Source: Seleniibacterium sp963677135
GTDB taxonomy: Bacteria > Desulfobacterota > Desulfuromonadia > Desulfuromonadales > Geopsychrobacteraceae
Length of the DNA stretch: 64,000 bases
Direction: 5' to 3'
Assembly: GCA_963677135.2 (NCBI GenBank)
Contig: CAXXLS010000001.1
Span: 1-64,000 of the forward strand
The notes beneath the pieces were generated by a model, which saw only the letters and a list, made by a program, of their open reading frames with translations, did no database searches and was not told the origin of the DNA. Shown here in pieces: positions 1 to 7,655 of this stretch. Position 1 is the stretch's first letter; every line of letters starts with the position of its first letter. Made by a program: the position numbers and the translations under genes.

Positions 1-974
1 AAGAAATTCGGCGGCAAACCGGTCCCGGGACGTTTAACCGCCACCATGTCAGGGCTGATCACTTCACCTTCGCGAATGACCCTGGCCGCTACGAGACTTT
101 TTCGTGCCACGGCAGCAGTGTTTTTCTCACTGGCCGCCGGGCGTTTGCACCCATCACCCAACGCAGCCTCGACCTTTCGGATACCGGATACCAGTTCCGC
201 CAATTCATGAGGTTCCAGTGAAGCCTGATGATCCGGCCCGGGCAAGCTGCGATCCAGGGTAAAATGCTTTTCTATCACGCAGGCGCCCATGGCCACCGCG
301 GCAAAAGCAATTTCATTTTCCGGCACATGATCCGAATAGCCGACCGGCACCGCAAAAGCCTGCTGCATGGTTAACATAGCCCGCAGGTTAATATCCTCCG
401 GGGCCGCAGGATAGTTACTGACGCAATGCAACAGGACAACCGGTGCGTCGCCCGCCTTTCGAATTGTCTCCAGCGCGGCCTCAACATCCGCCAGGAAGGA
501 CATTCCGGTGGAAAGAATAAGAGGTTTCCCCTTCTTTGCCAGGTAAGCCAAAAATGGCAGATTGGTAATTTCACCCGAGGGGATCTTGAACGCCTTAACG
601 CCCAAATCATCCAAAAAATCCGCGGCGGCCTGGTCAAAAGGTGATGAGAGAAACAGAATATTTTCGTGCCGGCAGTAAGTCATCAGCTCGCGGTGCATAT
701 CGACGCTGAGTTCCAGAGCTTTAAGCATCGCAAACTGGGATTCTTCTACGTCGGTACTGCGCAGCTGGTAATCTGCCTTGGGAGCCGAAGCCGCAACCAG
801 TCTTTCCGCACTGAATGTCTGAAACTTGACGGCGTCTGCACCAGCCTGTTTCGCCTTATCAACCAGTTTTTTTGCCAGTTCGAGGTCACCATTATGGTTC
901 ACTCCCGCTTCAGCGATGATGAAACAGGGAGCTTCCGGACCAAGCGAACGGCCGTCAATTTCAAGTCTGTCCAT
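1..974 (-). CDS. neuB: Sialic acid (nonulosonate) synthase, NeuB family, partial
   Basis: The frame runs off the left edge, so the last residues are missing; about 324 codons are visible. NeuB-family enzymes condense phosphoenolpyruvate with an amino hexose to make nine-carbon nonulosonic acids in the cytoplasm. Visible landmarks are IIAEAGVNHNGD near the N-terminus, VKFQTF, FKIPSGEITN, GYSDH and EKHFTLDR followed by GPDHQASL in the TIM barrel, then a C-terminal SAF (antifreeze-like) domain that ends here at PGTGLPP. The ATG overlaps the stop of the upstream gene by one base (TGATG), so translation is coupled. Whether the product is neuraminic, legionaminic or pseudaminic acid cannot be read from the sequence. 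The position downstream of the flagellar genes suggests flagellin glycosylation (inference). Confidence 0.93.
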   Translation of the reverse strand, partial: MDRLEIDGRSLGPEAPCFIIAEAGVNHNGDLELAKKLVDKAKQAGADAVKFQTFSAERLVAASAPKADYQLRSTDVEESQFAMLKALELSVDMHRELMTYCRHENILFLSSPFDQAAADFLDDLGVKAFKIPSGEITNLPFLAYLAKKGKPLILSTGMSFLADVEAALETIRKAGDAPVVLLHCVSNYPAAPEDINLRAMLTMQQAFAVPVGYSDHVPENEIAFAAVAMGACVIEKHFTLDRSLPGPDHQASLEPHELAELVSGIRKVEAALGDGCKRPAASEKNTAAVARKSLVAARVIREGEVISPDMVAVKRPGTGLPPNF

Positions 975-1723
975 CAGTCAACCTCGGTTTTGACCTGGAT
1001 CGGCATACCTGCTTTTTGCTGCACGGAGGAATTGATCAGGACCAGGTCTTCGCGACGCCGGCAAAGAGCGACAATCTCCGCCAGGGAAAAGACCTCCCCT
1101 GGTACGTAAAGATCCGCAAAAATCTTTTCCACCAGTTCAAAATCCTCCGGAGTATCGACTGTCAGCCGAAGATCAGGCCAGCAGACGGCCGGATCGTCAA
1201 CCTTCAGGGTACCCCATTTGAACAACCCGGTCTGGGTAAAATAACCACCCCAGACTTCCGTATCTTTTTCAGCCTTTATCTCGCATGCCTTCTTTATCGC
1301 TGTTCGGCTGAGCGCGTAAGAAAAGACTCCCCAGGGAAGCCCCTCTATCCTGGTAAAGTCATGCTGCTGCTGCAGATGATAGTCCACCAGAAGGTCAATA
1401 TAAACAGGATCAACAAAGGGATTGTCCGCCGTACAACTGATAACCGTGTCAACTCCGAACTCATCAGCCGCACACGCCATCCTGAGCAAAACGTCGTCAG
1501 GATCGCCCCGAAAACATTGAACGTCCTCCTGTTCAGCAAACTCTACCAAAGGATCATCCTGCACATTCGGAGAAGTGATAACAATAATTTCTTCCGGTTT
1601 TTCAGCAAGCTTAAGGCGATCCAGCATATGTCCAAGCATCGGCCGGCCGTGGATGGTTTTGAGCACTTTTTTAGGCAAGCGGGTCGATTTCAGGCGAGCA
1701 GTAATCAAGATTGCTGTTTTCAT
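974..1723 (-). CDS. SpsF-like / CMP-sugar cytidylyltransferase family protein
   Basis: This 249-aa protein has the nucleotidyltransferase fold seen in SpsF (spore-coat polysaccharide) and CMP-nonulosonate synthetases. The N-terminus ILITARLKSTRLPKKVL matches the nucleotide-binding loop, and RGDPDDVL, TADNPFVDP and RLTVDTPEDF follow in the family order. It probably activates or modifies the sugar made by the flanking NeuB-type enzymes before transfer to flagellin (inference from context). It overlaps both neighbours: 4 bases with the upstream synthase gene (ATGA) and 1 base with the downstream one. The exact nucleotide and sugar are not evident, and a true NeuA/PtmB function is possible but not proven. 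Confidence 0.8.
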   Translation of the reverse strand: MKTAILITARLKSTRLPKKVLKTIHGRPMLGHMLDRLKLAEKPEEIIVITSPNVQDDPLVEFAEQEDVQCFRGDPDDVLLRMACAADEFGVDTVISCTADNPFVDPVYIDLLVDYHLQQQHDFTRIEGLPWGVFSYALSRTAIKKACEIKAEKDTEVWGGYFTQTGLFKWGTLKVDDPAVCWPDLRLTVDTPEDFELVEKIFADLYVPGEVFSLAEIVALCRRREDLVLINSSVQQKAGMPIQVKTEVD

Positions 1724-2724
1724 GGTTGCACATCATCCTCCAAAATCAGATCGAACACAGAGATGGGGTGTTTTGTCACTTTCCCGATCAGACGTTCGGC
1801 CTGATCGGGGGGCACCCCCAGCTCCAAAGCCCGAGTAAAGACAATATCACTTTCCTTGATCACTGTGCCATGATCCAGATCGCGAGCGGCGACCACACTT
1901 TTTTTCGAATATTTTCGGTATTTCATTTCCTCGGCGGTAAAAGAATGCGGTACAGCGGTGCCTTTGGCCGCTTCGATTTCCCGGACCATCGCTACGAAAC
2001 GGACGAACTCATCCGGGTTCAGGGCCGCCTGATGGTCGACACCTTTTTTCGCACGATCATGGGTGATATGTTTCTCCAACACATCGACACCCATACCGAC
2101 AGCTGCCGCCGGTAGCCAGAATGCCCCGTCAAGGTCACCGCCAGTATGGTCCTGATAACCGATCGGCAGCTGGAACAGATCACGCAATGCCATCATGTAA
2201 TCAAGATGGATCGCGTCGGTCGGGGTCGGAAAGTTCTGATAACCATACATCATCCAGATGTCCGAATCGGAGGTTTCTCGAATCCATTCCACAGCATGCC
2301 GAATTTCTTCGATGGTCGAAGCCCCGACACTCAAATCGATCCGTTTTCCGGTCGCTGCGACATGCTTTACCAGATAAGGATTCGACAGATCGGAAGAATG
2401 AAGTTTGTAGGCATCCACGCCTAGGGATTCGCAAAAATCGACAATCCTGCGTTGATAAACGCAGGCAATGATATCCATCTTCGGCGCCTTGTTGCGAACC
2501 TCCTCGGCCAGAGCCTGCCATTCGGCGGCGGAAAGCTCAATCCTCTGCAGCAGCGGCAAGTCGGGATGGGAAGGAACAACCATATCCTGCGCTTGCCAGA
2601 TTTGAAATTGAATAGCATCTGCTGCTGCATTTATAGCACCATTTATTATCGTGCGCGCCAAATCGACGTCTCCCTCATGGGAACACGCCATTTCCGCAAT
2701 GATATAAGTCTTTTTTTTATTCAA
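1720..2724 (-). CDS. Second, divergent NeuB-family synthase with SAF domain
   Basis: This 334-aa protein has the NeuB order: IIAEMACSHEGD at the N-terminus, YKLHSSDLSNPYLVKH, GYQDHTGG, EKHITHDR with GVDHQAAL, and a C-terminal SAF domain from KYSKKSVVAARDL to the end. Motifs differ clearly from the neighbouring neuB (for example MACSHEGD against EAGVNHNGD, and YQDHT against YSDH), so it is a paralogue with perhaps a different substrate. The start is a TTG at 2722-2724, chosen because no ATG lies nearby and a strong GGGAGGAGA ribosome site sits 7-8 bases upstream. A 7-bp hairpin at 2739-2756 touches that site. It heads a coupled three-gene unit with overlaps of 4 and 1 bases. Confidence 0.85.
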   Translation of the reverse strand: MNKKKTYIIAEMACSHEGDVDLARTIINGAINAAADAIQFQIWQAQDMVVPSHPDLPLLQRIELSAAEWQALAEEVRNKAPKMDIIACVYQRRIVDFCESLGVDAYKLHSSDLSNPYLVKHVAATGKRIDLSVGASTIEEIRHAVEWIRETSDSDIWMMYGYQNFPTPTDAIHLDYMMALRDLFQLPIGYQDHTGGDLDGAFWLPAAAVGMGVDVLEKHITHDRAKKGVDHQAALNPDEFVRFVAMVREIEAAKGTAVPHSFTAEEMKYRKYSKKSVVAARDLDHGTVIKESDIVFTRALELGVPPDQAERLIGKVTKHPISVFDLILEDDVQP

Positions 2725-2738
2725 TCTGACATCTCCTC

Positions 2739-2756
2739 CCTGATTGTTTAATCAGG
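2739..2756 (-). promoter_or_regulatory. Small hairpin overlapping the ribosome site of the TTG-start synthase
   Basis: CCTGATT and AATCAGG form a perfect 7-bp stem around a GTTT loop. On the minus strand the 3' arm runs into the first Gs of the GGGAGGAGA ribosome site of the gene starting at 2724. It could modulate translation or be the base of a weak terminator remnant; there is no U-tract. Confidence 0.4.
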
Positions 2757-2762
2757 CTCATG

Positions 2763-2810
2763 CAAAACAAAAGCCAAGCCATAACAACTTGTTATGACTT
2801 GGCTTTTGTA
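2763..2810 (-). terminator. Rho-independent terminator after fliW
   Basis: ACAAAAGCCAAG (2767-2778) pairs perfectly with CTTGGCTTTTGT (2798-2809), and inner arms ATAACAA/TTGTTAT extend the stem. On the minus strand the stem is followed by a T-rich TTTTGTTTTG. It lies 30 bases past the fliW stop and separates the flagellar operon from the nonulosonate genes. Confidence 0.88.
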
Positions 2811-2839
2811 AAAAAAATAAATGATGTCAATATATTGAC

Positions 2840-3271
2840 CTAACTTTTCCCCACTTCCGGAAGCGGGGTTCTGGTGCTGAAATTCGTCCCTTCCAAAACG
2901 ACCTGCAACGCCATATTGGTCTTTGGTGTAAACAAGATCGGGGCCGCCAAATTGAGAGTCACGGTTCGATTTGGAGAGACCGTCACGACACTGGCAACGT
3001 AGCATTCGTCGTTTTCGCCGATTCCCAGTTTATCACGCTCACGCTGATCAGGCACGACGCGATAATCAAAATAAAAATCCGTCGGGTCTGTCAACACAAA
3101 AGCAACCTGAGGATCCTCTACGCTTTGGATCCAGAACAATGGTCCCTGCTTTTCATTTGGCATCACGACAAAATGCCGCAAATCTTCAAAGCCGATCAAT
3201 CCTTCAGGAAACAACAGAGTCTTGTCGGGATCGTATTCGATTTCACCGAAACGGGACTGGATCTTTTTCAT
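2840..3271 (-). CDS. fliW: Flagellar assembly factor FliW
   Basis: FliW is a small cytoplasmic protein that binds flagellin and CsrA in a partner switch: when flagellin is exported, FliW is freed, sequesters CsrA and relieves repression of flagellin translation. The 143-aa product has the family pattern GEIEYDPDKTLLFPEGLIGF near the N-terminus, the VVPDQRERDKLGI segment and the MALQVVL stretch near the end. The ATG at 3271 was chosen over an in-frame ATG 60 bases upstream because it overlaps the csrA stop by 4 bases (ATGA) and follows a GGGGAGGGA ribosome site. It is the last gene of the flgM-flgL-csrA block, before the terminator at 2763-2810. Confidence 0.95.
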   Translation of the reverse strand: MKKIQSRFGEIEYDPDKTLLFPEGLIGFEDLRHFVVMPNEKQGPLFWIQSVEDPQVAFVLTDPTDFYFDYRVVPDQRERDKLGIGENDECYVASVVTVSPNRTVTLNLAAPILFTPKTNMALQVVLEGTNFSTRTPLPEVGKS

Positions 3272-3510
3272 GGTTTTTCCCTCCCCGGTGTCAAAATATT
3301 GCTCAACTCGTTCAGATCGGCAATGTCCCACTTTGCTGCCTCCCTATTTTCCTCTTTGATTTTATCGAAGACTTCCAGACGATGAACCTTCATGTCGCGA
3401 GGAGCATCAATGCCGATACGGACACCGCCCCCCTTCATTTCGACAATCGTAATCCTGATATCATCACCGATTATGATACCTTCTCCTGCCTTGCGGGTCA
3501 GAACTAACAT
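3268..3510 (-). CDS. csrA: Carbon storage regulator CsrA
   Basis: CsrA is an RNA-binding post-transcriptional regulator that blocks ribosome sites at GGA-bearing hairpins, typically of flagellin mRNA when paired with FliW. The 80-aa product begins MLVLTRKAGEGIIIGDDI, the universal CsrA start with the RNA-binding residues L4 and R6, and has the second RNA-contact segment IDAPRDMKVHR. The C-terminal extension of about 25 residues is typical of CsrA proteins that are bound allosterically by FliW. It sits between flgL and fliW and is translationally coupled to fliW. The target mRNA, presumably flagellin, is not in this window. Confidence 0.96.
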   Translation of the reverse strand: MLVLTRKAGEGIIIGDDIRITIVEMKGGGVRIGIDAPRDMKVHRLEVFDKIKEENREAAKWDIADLNELSNILTPGREKP

Positions 3511-3587
3511 ATTGCGCCTCCTGGCTTGTTGTCCGAGCTGCCTCCGCAGCCGTCAAAGGAACGTATCGAAATACGTCCTGTGAAAAC

Positions 3588-4523
3588 TTAAATATAATCG
3601 AGAATTGACAGTTCCGAAACTTTCCCGGTCACATTGAGAGCAGCCTGAAAACTTTGCTGTTGCTGCTGCATTTCGGTCACCGTCTCCAGGAAATCGGCAT
3701 CTTCATAGCGAGAGCGGAATTCCTCCATGTCGATTTTAATCTCTTCCATATGCGACAGGGCCGTCTCCAGTCGACTGCCGACGTTCCCCTTCAGGCTTCT
3801 TTGGCTGCGAACCTGGTTGGCCGCCTGCTCCAAAGGATCAATCAGGCCTTCAATGGCCGTTCTGTCATCGGCGCGCAGAGCTTCTTCGAGGCTTGCGGCC
3901 AGGGCAAAAATGTCGACGTTGCCGGCATCCGTGGTCCCATCATTATCAAGATCGCCCAGCATCAGCCGGTTGCCGGGGAGATTGACCGAAATAAGCTCGT
4001 TCGGAGCGATTTCGAACTCAAGATCGCCATAATCTCCATTGTAGATCACCGGATTGGGGTCGGTTGCCGGGTAATTCGGGTTTCTGCTGAAAGGCTGGGT
4101 TTTCTCTTCAAACCCGGCGAACAGGTAGCGACCGTCAACCTGGGCATTGGCATCGTCCAGCAGACTTTTCTGCAGCTGACCGACCTCGTCGGCAAAGGTC
4201 AGACGGTCACTTGAACTATAACTATCATTGGCGGCCGCGATGGAAATTTCTTTCAGCCGCACCAGAGTATTTTCGATACTGTCGAAATAACCGTCCATGT
4301 TGTCAACCCGATCCAATCCAGTCTCGATGGTCTCGATATAGCGGTCGGAGGTCTGAATCTGGGTGCGAGCGCTCAGGACCGGGCTGATGGCGGTGGGATC
4401 GTCGGAAGGACGGTTGATGCGTTTGCCGGTTGCGGCCTGAAGCTGCAGACTCTGAAGCTTGTCGCTTGTCCGGTCCAGAAAGGACTGCAGGCTGCGGTAT
4501 GTCGTGGTCTGGGTTGCTCTCAT
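3588..4523 (-). CDS. flgL: Hook-filament junction protein FlgL
   Basis: FlgL (HAP3) joins the hook to the filament. The 311-aa protein has flagellin-like ends: an N-terminal helical segment with LQSLQLQAATGKRINRPSDD, and a C-terminal coiled segment ending ALNVTGKVSELSILDYI. The middle domain is variable and contains an unusual acidic loop D191-L-D-N-D-G with further Asp at 199 and 204, resembling an EF-hand or dockerin calcium loop. It lies 8 bases after flgK and 77 bases before csrA, in the sigma-28 late operon. It is exported by the flagellar type III apparatus with FlgN as chaperone. Confidence 0.94.
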   Translation of the reverse strand: MRATQTTTYRSLQSFLDRTSDKLQSLQLQAATGKRINRPSDDPTAISPVLSARTQIQTSDRYIETIETGLDRVDNMDGYFDSIENTLVRLKEISIAAANDSYSSSDRLTFADEVGQLQKSLLDDANAQVDGRYLFAGFEEKTQPFSRNPNYPATDPNPVIYNGDYGDLEFEIAPNELISVNLPGNRLMLGDLDNDGTTDAGNVDIFALAASLEEALRADDRTAIEGLIDPLEQAANQVRSQRSLKGNVGSRLETALSHMEEIKIDMEEFRSRYEDADFLETVTEMQQQQQSFQAALNVTGKVSELSILDYI

Positions 4524-4531
4524 AATCTCAC

Positions 4532-5920
4532 CTAGCTCTTCAGGGTCATGACGGTTGCCATCATTTCGTCAACCGTGGACAGAAACTTTGCCGACGCCTC
4601 GAAGCTGCGCTGGTACTGCAGCAGGTTGATCATCTCGTCTTCCAGGGAGACGCCATCGATGCCGTCCCGCAGATTCTGCAGCTGGATCAGGCTATCTTCA
4701 TACCCTTGCTGGGCCTGGCGATTACGGGCAGCCTCGACCCCTACAGTCGATACGATTTTACCGTAATAAGACACGAAGGTATCATTGCCACCAAGACCGG
4801 CATAGGTCTGCTGTTCCAGGTCAAGAACGGCCAGAGCATTGGTATTGTCTCCTGACGCTCCGGTTGTCCCGGCCGCGATCTCAGCAGTTGACGTGATATT
4901 CATCATCATCGAAGAGGCTGCATCAGTAACCGCTGTGGGCTGAACGAAAAATTCAACTCCGGGATTCCCGTTCAGATCTGTCCCGGCCTGATGCTGGGCA
5001 TTAACTTCCGAGGCAAAGGTATATGCCAACTGATCCAGACGGCCGACCAGGTCGGGGATGGTGACATCGCGCACCTCGTACAGGCCGCGGAATTCGCCCC
5101 CCAACGCGGTGCGATCGAGATCGACAGTCGCGGTACCGTAATCGAGCTGGAGGTTGACATCGGTATCGTTGTAAGTGCCGATGATATGGGTCGCCTTGTC
5201 CCCTTCGACCAGGGGCATACCGTTGGCCAGCTGAACGGAAACCGTTCCGTTGGAGGTCTCGAAGCTGGTCGCCCCGATCGATTCGGCCAGGTTCTTGAGC
5301 AGCAGATCGCGCCGGTCGCGGTCAGAATTGGCATCCTGCCCGGCAACCTCGAGGGCGGAAATCCGGTTGTTGAGCTGGGCGATTTCGTCCAGGTTGAGAT
5401 TGACGCCATCGATCTTGGAGACGATGGTCGAGTTGACATTTTTGACCACGCCCTGGGTCTCGTTGTAGATATTCACGAAAGCGTTGCTGATCAGTTCGCC
5501 GCGCTGCAGGACCATCTGCCGCTCGACTTCGCCACCGGGGTTGGTGGACAGTTCGCGCCAGGCGTCAAAAAACTGGTCGAATTCGTCCGACAGGCTGCCG
5601 TCACTGATATTGAGCACCCGCTCCAGCTCGGCCAGGGGATTGGCCATACTGCTTTCAAGGCCGACGTCTGCGGACTTGTCCTTGATCTGCCCATCCAGAA
5701 AAACATCGTGAGACCGTTCGATGGAACCGACCGTCACCCCGGTTCCGATAAAGAAGTCGCCGAAATTCAGGGCCGGGTAAGGGGTCAGGTTGGGAGTCTG
5801 CCGCGAATATCCTTCGGTATTGACGTTGGCGATATTCAGACCAGTGATCTCGATCGCCTTCTGGTTGGTCTGCAGGGATGAGCTTCCCGAATTGAGGGCT
5901 GCATTTAATCCGCCGGCCAT
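4532..5920 (-). CDS. flgK: Hook-filament junction protein FlgK
   Basis: FlgK (HAP1) is the first hook-associated protein added on the hook. The 462-aa protein has the conserved N-terminal rod-type segment NQKAIEITGLNIANVNTEGYSRQ and the C-terminal QYQRSFEASAKFLSTVDEM helix typical of HAP1. At 462 aa it is on the short side of the family because the central variable domain is small. The ATG follows a GGAAAGG-type ribosome site. It is 3 bases downstream of flgN and 8 bases upstream of flgL, consistent with co-expression with its chaperone. Confidence 0.95.
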   Translation of the reverse strand: MAGGLNAALNSGSSSLQTNQKAIEITGLNIANVNTEGYSRQTPNLTPYPALNFGDFFIGTGVTVGSIERSHDVFLDGQIKDKSADVGLESSMANPLAELERVLNISDGSLSDEFDQFFDAWRELSTNPGGEVERQMVLQRGELISNAFVNIYNETQGVVKNVNSTIVSKIDGVNLNLDEIAQLNNRISALEVAGQDANSDRDRRDLLLKNLAESIGATSFETSNGTVSVQLANGMPLVEGDKATHIIGTYNDTDVNLQLDYGTATVDLDRTALGGEFRGLYEVRDVTIPDLVGRLDQLAYTFASEVNAQHQAGTDLNGNPGVEFFVQPTAVTDAASSMMMNITSTAEIAAGTTGASGDNTNALAVLDLEQQTYAGLGGNDTFVSYYGKIVSTVGVEAARNRQAQQGYEDSLIQLQNLRDGIDGVSLEDEMINLLQYQRSFEASAKFLSTVDEMMATVMTLKS

Positions 5921-5923
5921 TCT

Positions 5924-6283
5924 CTAAACCTTTCCTGACAGCAGCCGTCCGCCCTGGCTCAGGGTCTGGGAATAACCATGACCACCGTAAACCTGCGGCA
6001 TGGCTGCGTTGCCGAAAAATCCCATCAGATCCCGGACCCAGTTCAGCCCGGTCCAGAGCAGAAAAGCATTGCGCCGGTTCTCATGATCAATCTGCCGCAG
6101 CAGATCTTCCAGGCCGGCCACGTCCTCTTTCCTCAGTTCCAGCCCGGACAGCAGCGCGGCTTTCCTGGCAACGACATCCTGCAGCCCCGGCATATCCAGA
6201 GCCTTGGCGCATTCACGTTCCTGCTGAAGCAGATCCAGCAGCGTTTCAAGCTGGCTTCTGATCTGATCGCGGTTCATGGTCAT
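5924..6283 (-). CDS. flgN: Flagellar export chaperone FlgN
   Basis: FlgN is a small cytoplasmic helical chaperone for the hook-associated proteins FlgK and FlgL. The 119-aa product is largely helical with heptad-like leucines (RSQLETLLDLLQQERECAKA) and ends in a G/Q/S-rich tail containing YGGHGYSQTLSQGG, as often seen in short FlgN proteins. Sequence identity in this family is low, so the call leans on size, helical pattern and position between flgM and flgK. The start overlaps the flgM stop by one base. Confidence 0.85.
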   Translation of the reverse strand: MTMNRDQIRSQLETLLDLLQQERECAKALDMPGLQDVVARKAALLSGLELRKEDVAGLEDLLRQIDHENRRNAFLLWTGLNWVRDLMGFFGNAAMPQVYGGHGYSQTLSQGGRLLSGKV

Positions 6284-6570
6284 CAGCCTTCATTCACCAG
6301 GAAAGGAAGCAGGCTGGATGCCACCTTCTCCAGGTCAGGCTGGTATGTCCCGTTGTCGATCTGGGCTTTGAGAGCCTGAATCTTTTCGGCCCGGGCGGTT
6401 TCCTGAGCACGCCCCGCTTCCTGCCCCTTGGTCGCATTCTGCAGAGCGCTGGAAAAATCGACGCTGTCAGACTTGCTCGTGGCGGAACCCTTTGCTGAAC
6501 CAGCCTTGCCTGTCCGACTGATGTTGCCGAGAGGACCAAAACCTCCGTTGCCGTTAATTTTATCAACCAT
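6283..6570 (-). CDS. flgM: Anti-sigma-28 factor FlgM
   Basis: FlgM binds FliA and holds off late flagellar transcription until it is exported through the finished hook. The 95-aa product has the expected disordered N-terminal half (GNGGFGPLG and S/T/K-rich) and a C-terminal helical sigma-binding part, RAEKIQALKAQIDNGTYQPD, followed by VASSLLPFL. The sequence is standard for the family. It is directly followed by flgN and preceded by an unknown gene that starts the operon. Its operon has a sigma-28 type promoter (7162-7189), so flgM is under the control of the factor it inhibits. Confidence 0.93.
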   Translation of the reverse strand: MVDKINGNGGFGPLGNISRTGKAGSAKGSATSKSDSVDFSSALQNATKGQEAGRAQETARAEKIQALKAQIDNGTYQPDLEKVASSLLPFLVNEG

Positions 6571-6584
6571 GACGGACTCCTGTT

Positions 6585-7130
6585 CTATTCTTTCGATTCT
6601 TCGAACTGGGCGGCAAATGCGTCCAGCTTATCCATAATTGCTTCATAGGTCTGTCGGGAGATGTCCGGAAGGGCCCCGCCAAACGCCTCCTGCGCTTCCA
6701 GGAAGCCCTGGTCGATGGCATCCTTCATCTCCTGCAGACGCTCCGGGTCGTTGCCGAAAGCGTTGACGGCAAAATCGACAATCCGGTCCGAGGTCTGTTC
6801 GACACCGAAATAACCATCCTCGGAGATCAGCTCCTGGGCCTCTTCGGGCGTCATGGTGGCAAAATCGATATCCACCTCGTCCGTACTGACCTGCAGGGCG
6901 ACACCCTGATCCTGAAGGGTTTCAATCACCAGGCTGCGCAGCAGCTCATAGGCCGAGGCCACCTTGAGCCCGGGCCCGTAGGTCTCGCCGGTTTCCTCGA
7001 CGTTTCCCAGGGAGACACGATCCGTCACCTGCGCACCGGTCTCAGCTGCTGTTTTGCGCGGCTGCGACTGGTCCTGCTGCTGGGTCTGGAGCGTGCCTTT
7101 CTGATAATTGGTATCGATGCGATCTGCCAT
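6585..7130 (-). CDS. Conserved-looking protein of unknown function heading the flgM operon
   Basis: I do not recognise the family with confidence; it resembles DUF5610-like flagellar-associated proteins. The 181-aa acidic protein has a Gln/Lys-rich N-terminal tail, then a segment with TPEEAQELISEDGYFGVEQT and a C-terminal part with GNDPERLQEMKDAIDQGF followed by ALPDIS. It has no signal peptide or membrane segment, so it is cytoplasmic or exported by the flagellar route. The ATG at 7130 is preferred to a GTG at 7136 because GGAGG lies 5 bases before the ATG and would overlap the GTG. It is the first gene behind the sigma-28 promoter and lies 14 bases before flgM, so a late flagellar role is likely (inference). 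Confidence 0.8.
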   Translation of the reverse strand: MADRIDTNYQKGTLQTQQQDQSQPRKTAAETGAQVTDRVSLGNVEETGETYGPGLKVASAYELLRSLVIETLQDQGVALQVSTDEVDIDFATMTPEEAQELISEDGYFGVEQTSDRIVDFAVNAFGNDPERLQEMKDAIDQGFLEAQEAFGGALPDISRQTYEAIMDKLDAFAAQFEESKE

Positions 7131-7161
7131 TGTCACCTCCGGGTTAAATCCCTTTGGGATT

Positions 7162-7189
7162 ATATCGACAGTTGCGCAGGGTTTCTTTA
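7162..7189 (-). promoter_or_regulatory. Candidate sigma-28 (FliA) promoter of the flgM-flgL-csrA-fliW operon
   Basis: On the minus strand TAAAGAAA (7189-7182) is followed after 12 bases by GTCGATAT (7169-7162). The sigma-28 consensus is TAAAGTTT, N11, GCCGATAA; this matches the -35 core exactly and 6 of 8 in the -10. It lies 32 bases before the ATG at 7130. A small leader hairpin AATCCC-TTT-GGGATT (7147-7161) follows. Confidence 0.65.
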
Positions 7190-7275
7190 GATAATTTACG
7201 AAAAAATCTGACGTTATGGGACGTTAAGAAAAAGCAGGTGCCGGGAGCGTGCAGAGATGGGGAAAGGTCCTCTTT

Positions 7276-7575
7276 TCAATCCGTCATGAGTTGCTGCATC
7301 ATCAGTTCCGCCAGGCCGATCCCCCCTTGCCGGGCCGCGAGGCGGGCGGCTTCCATATCCTGCAGCTGGTTATAGGTCTCCGTAGCATTGTCGGATTCAA
7401 TCAACCCTTCCTGGGGAATGGTCTTGCGCATTTCCTTGAACATCTGCTGAATGAAGATGGCTTCGAACTCCTGGGCTTTTTCCCGCAGCTTGACCGGGTC
7501 CCTGTCTCTGGCCGTGGCCTTGACCTGGCTGGACACCTGGCTGAGGATGTCCGACGTATCGATTTTTGGATCCAT
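7276..7575 (-). CDS. flgJ: Rod-assembly protein FlgJ, rod domain only
   Basis: FlgJ caps the growing rod; in enterics it also carries a C-terminal muramidase. This 99-aa product corresponds only to the N-terminal rod-binding domain, with LREKAQEFEAIFIQQMFKEM and DMEAARLAARQGGIGLAELM. The muramidase half is absent, as in many non-enteric bacteria, so peptidoglycan opening must be supplied elsewhere. It is the last gene of the motA-to-flgJ block. A perfect 11-bp hairpin lies between flgI and this gene. Confidence 0.93.
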   Translation of the reverse strand: MDPKIDTSDILSQVSSQVKATARDRDPVKLREKAQEFEAIFIQQMFKEMRKTIPQEGLIESDNATETYNQLQDMEAARLAARQGGIGLAELMMQQLMTD

Positions 7576-7589
7576 AGACGCACCTGTCG

Positions 7590-7630
7590 GTGGGATTTCG
7601 CATTTCAGATCCGAAATCCCACAGTTTTTT
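7590..7630. promoter_or_regulatory. Strong hairpin between flgI and flgJ
   Basis: GTGGGATTTCG (7590-7600) and CGAAATCCCAC (7612-7622) form a perfect 11-bp stem with an 11-base loop. A run of six T follows on the plus strand only, so in the direction of flagellar transcription it is a hairpin without a U-tract. It may tune flgJ expression or protect the upstream mRNA. Confidence 0.55.
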
Positions 7631-7655
7631 GAAATCTCTCGCCCTGTCCGAAGGG

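Noticed and set aside
7131..7136. GTG start of the gene before flgM
   Set aside because: The ribosome site GGAGG would overlap this GTG; the ATG at 7130 has normal spacing.
7200..7275. Terminator after flgJ
   Set aside because: Only a short ACGT repeat followed by T-run was seen; no stable stem.
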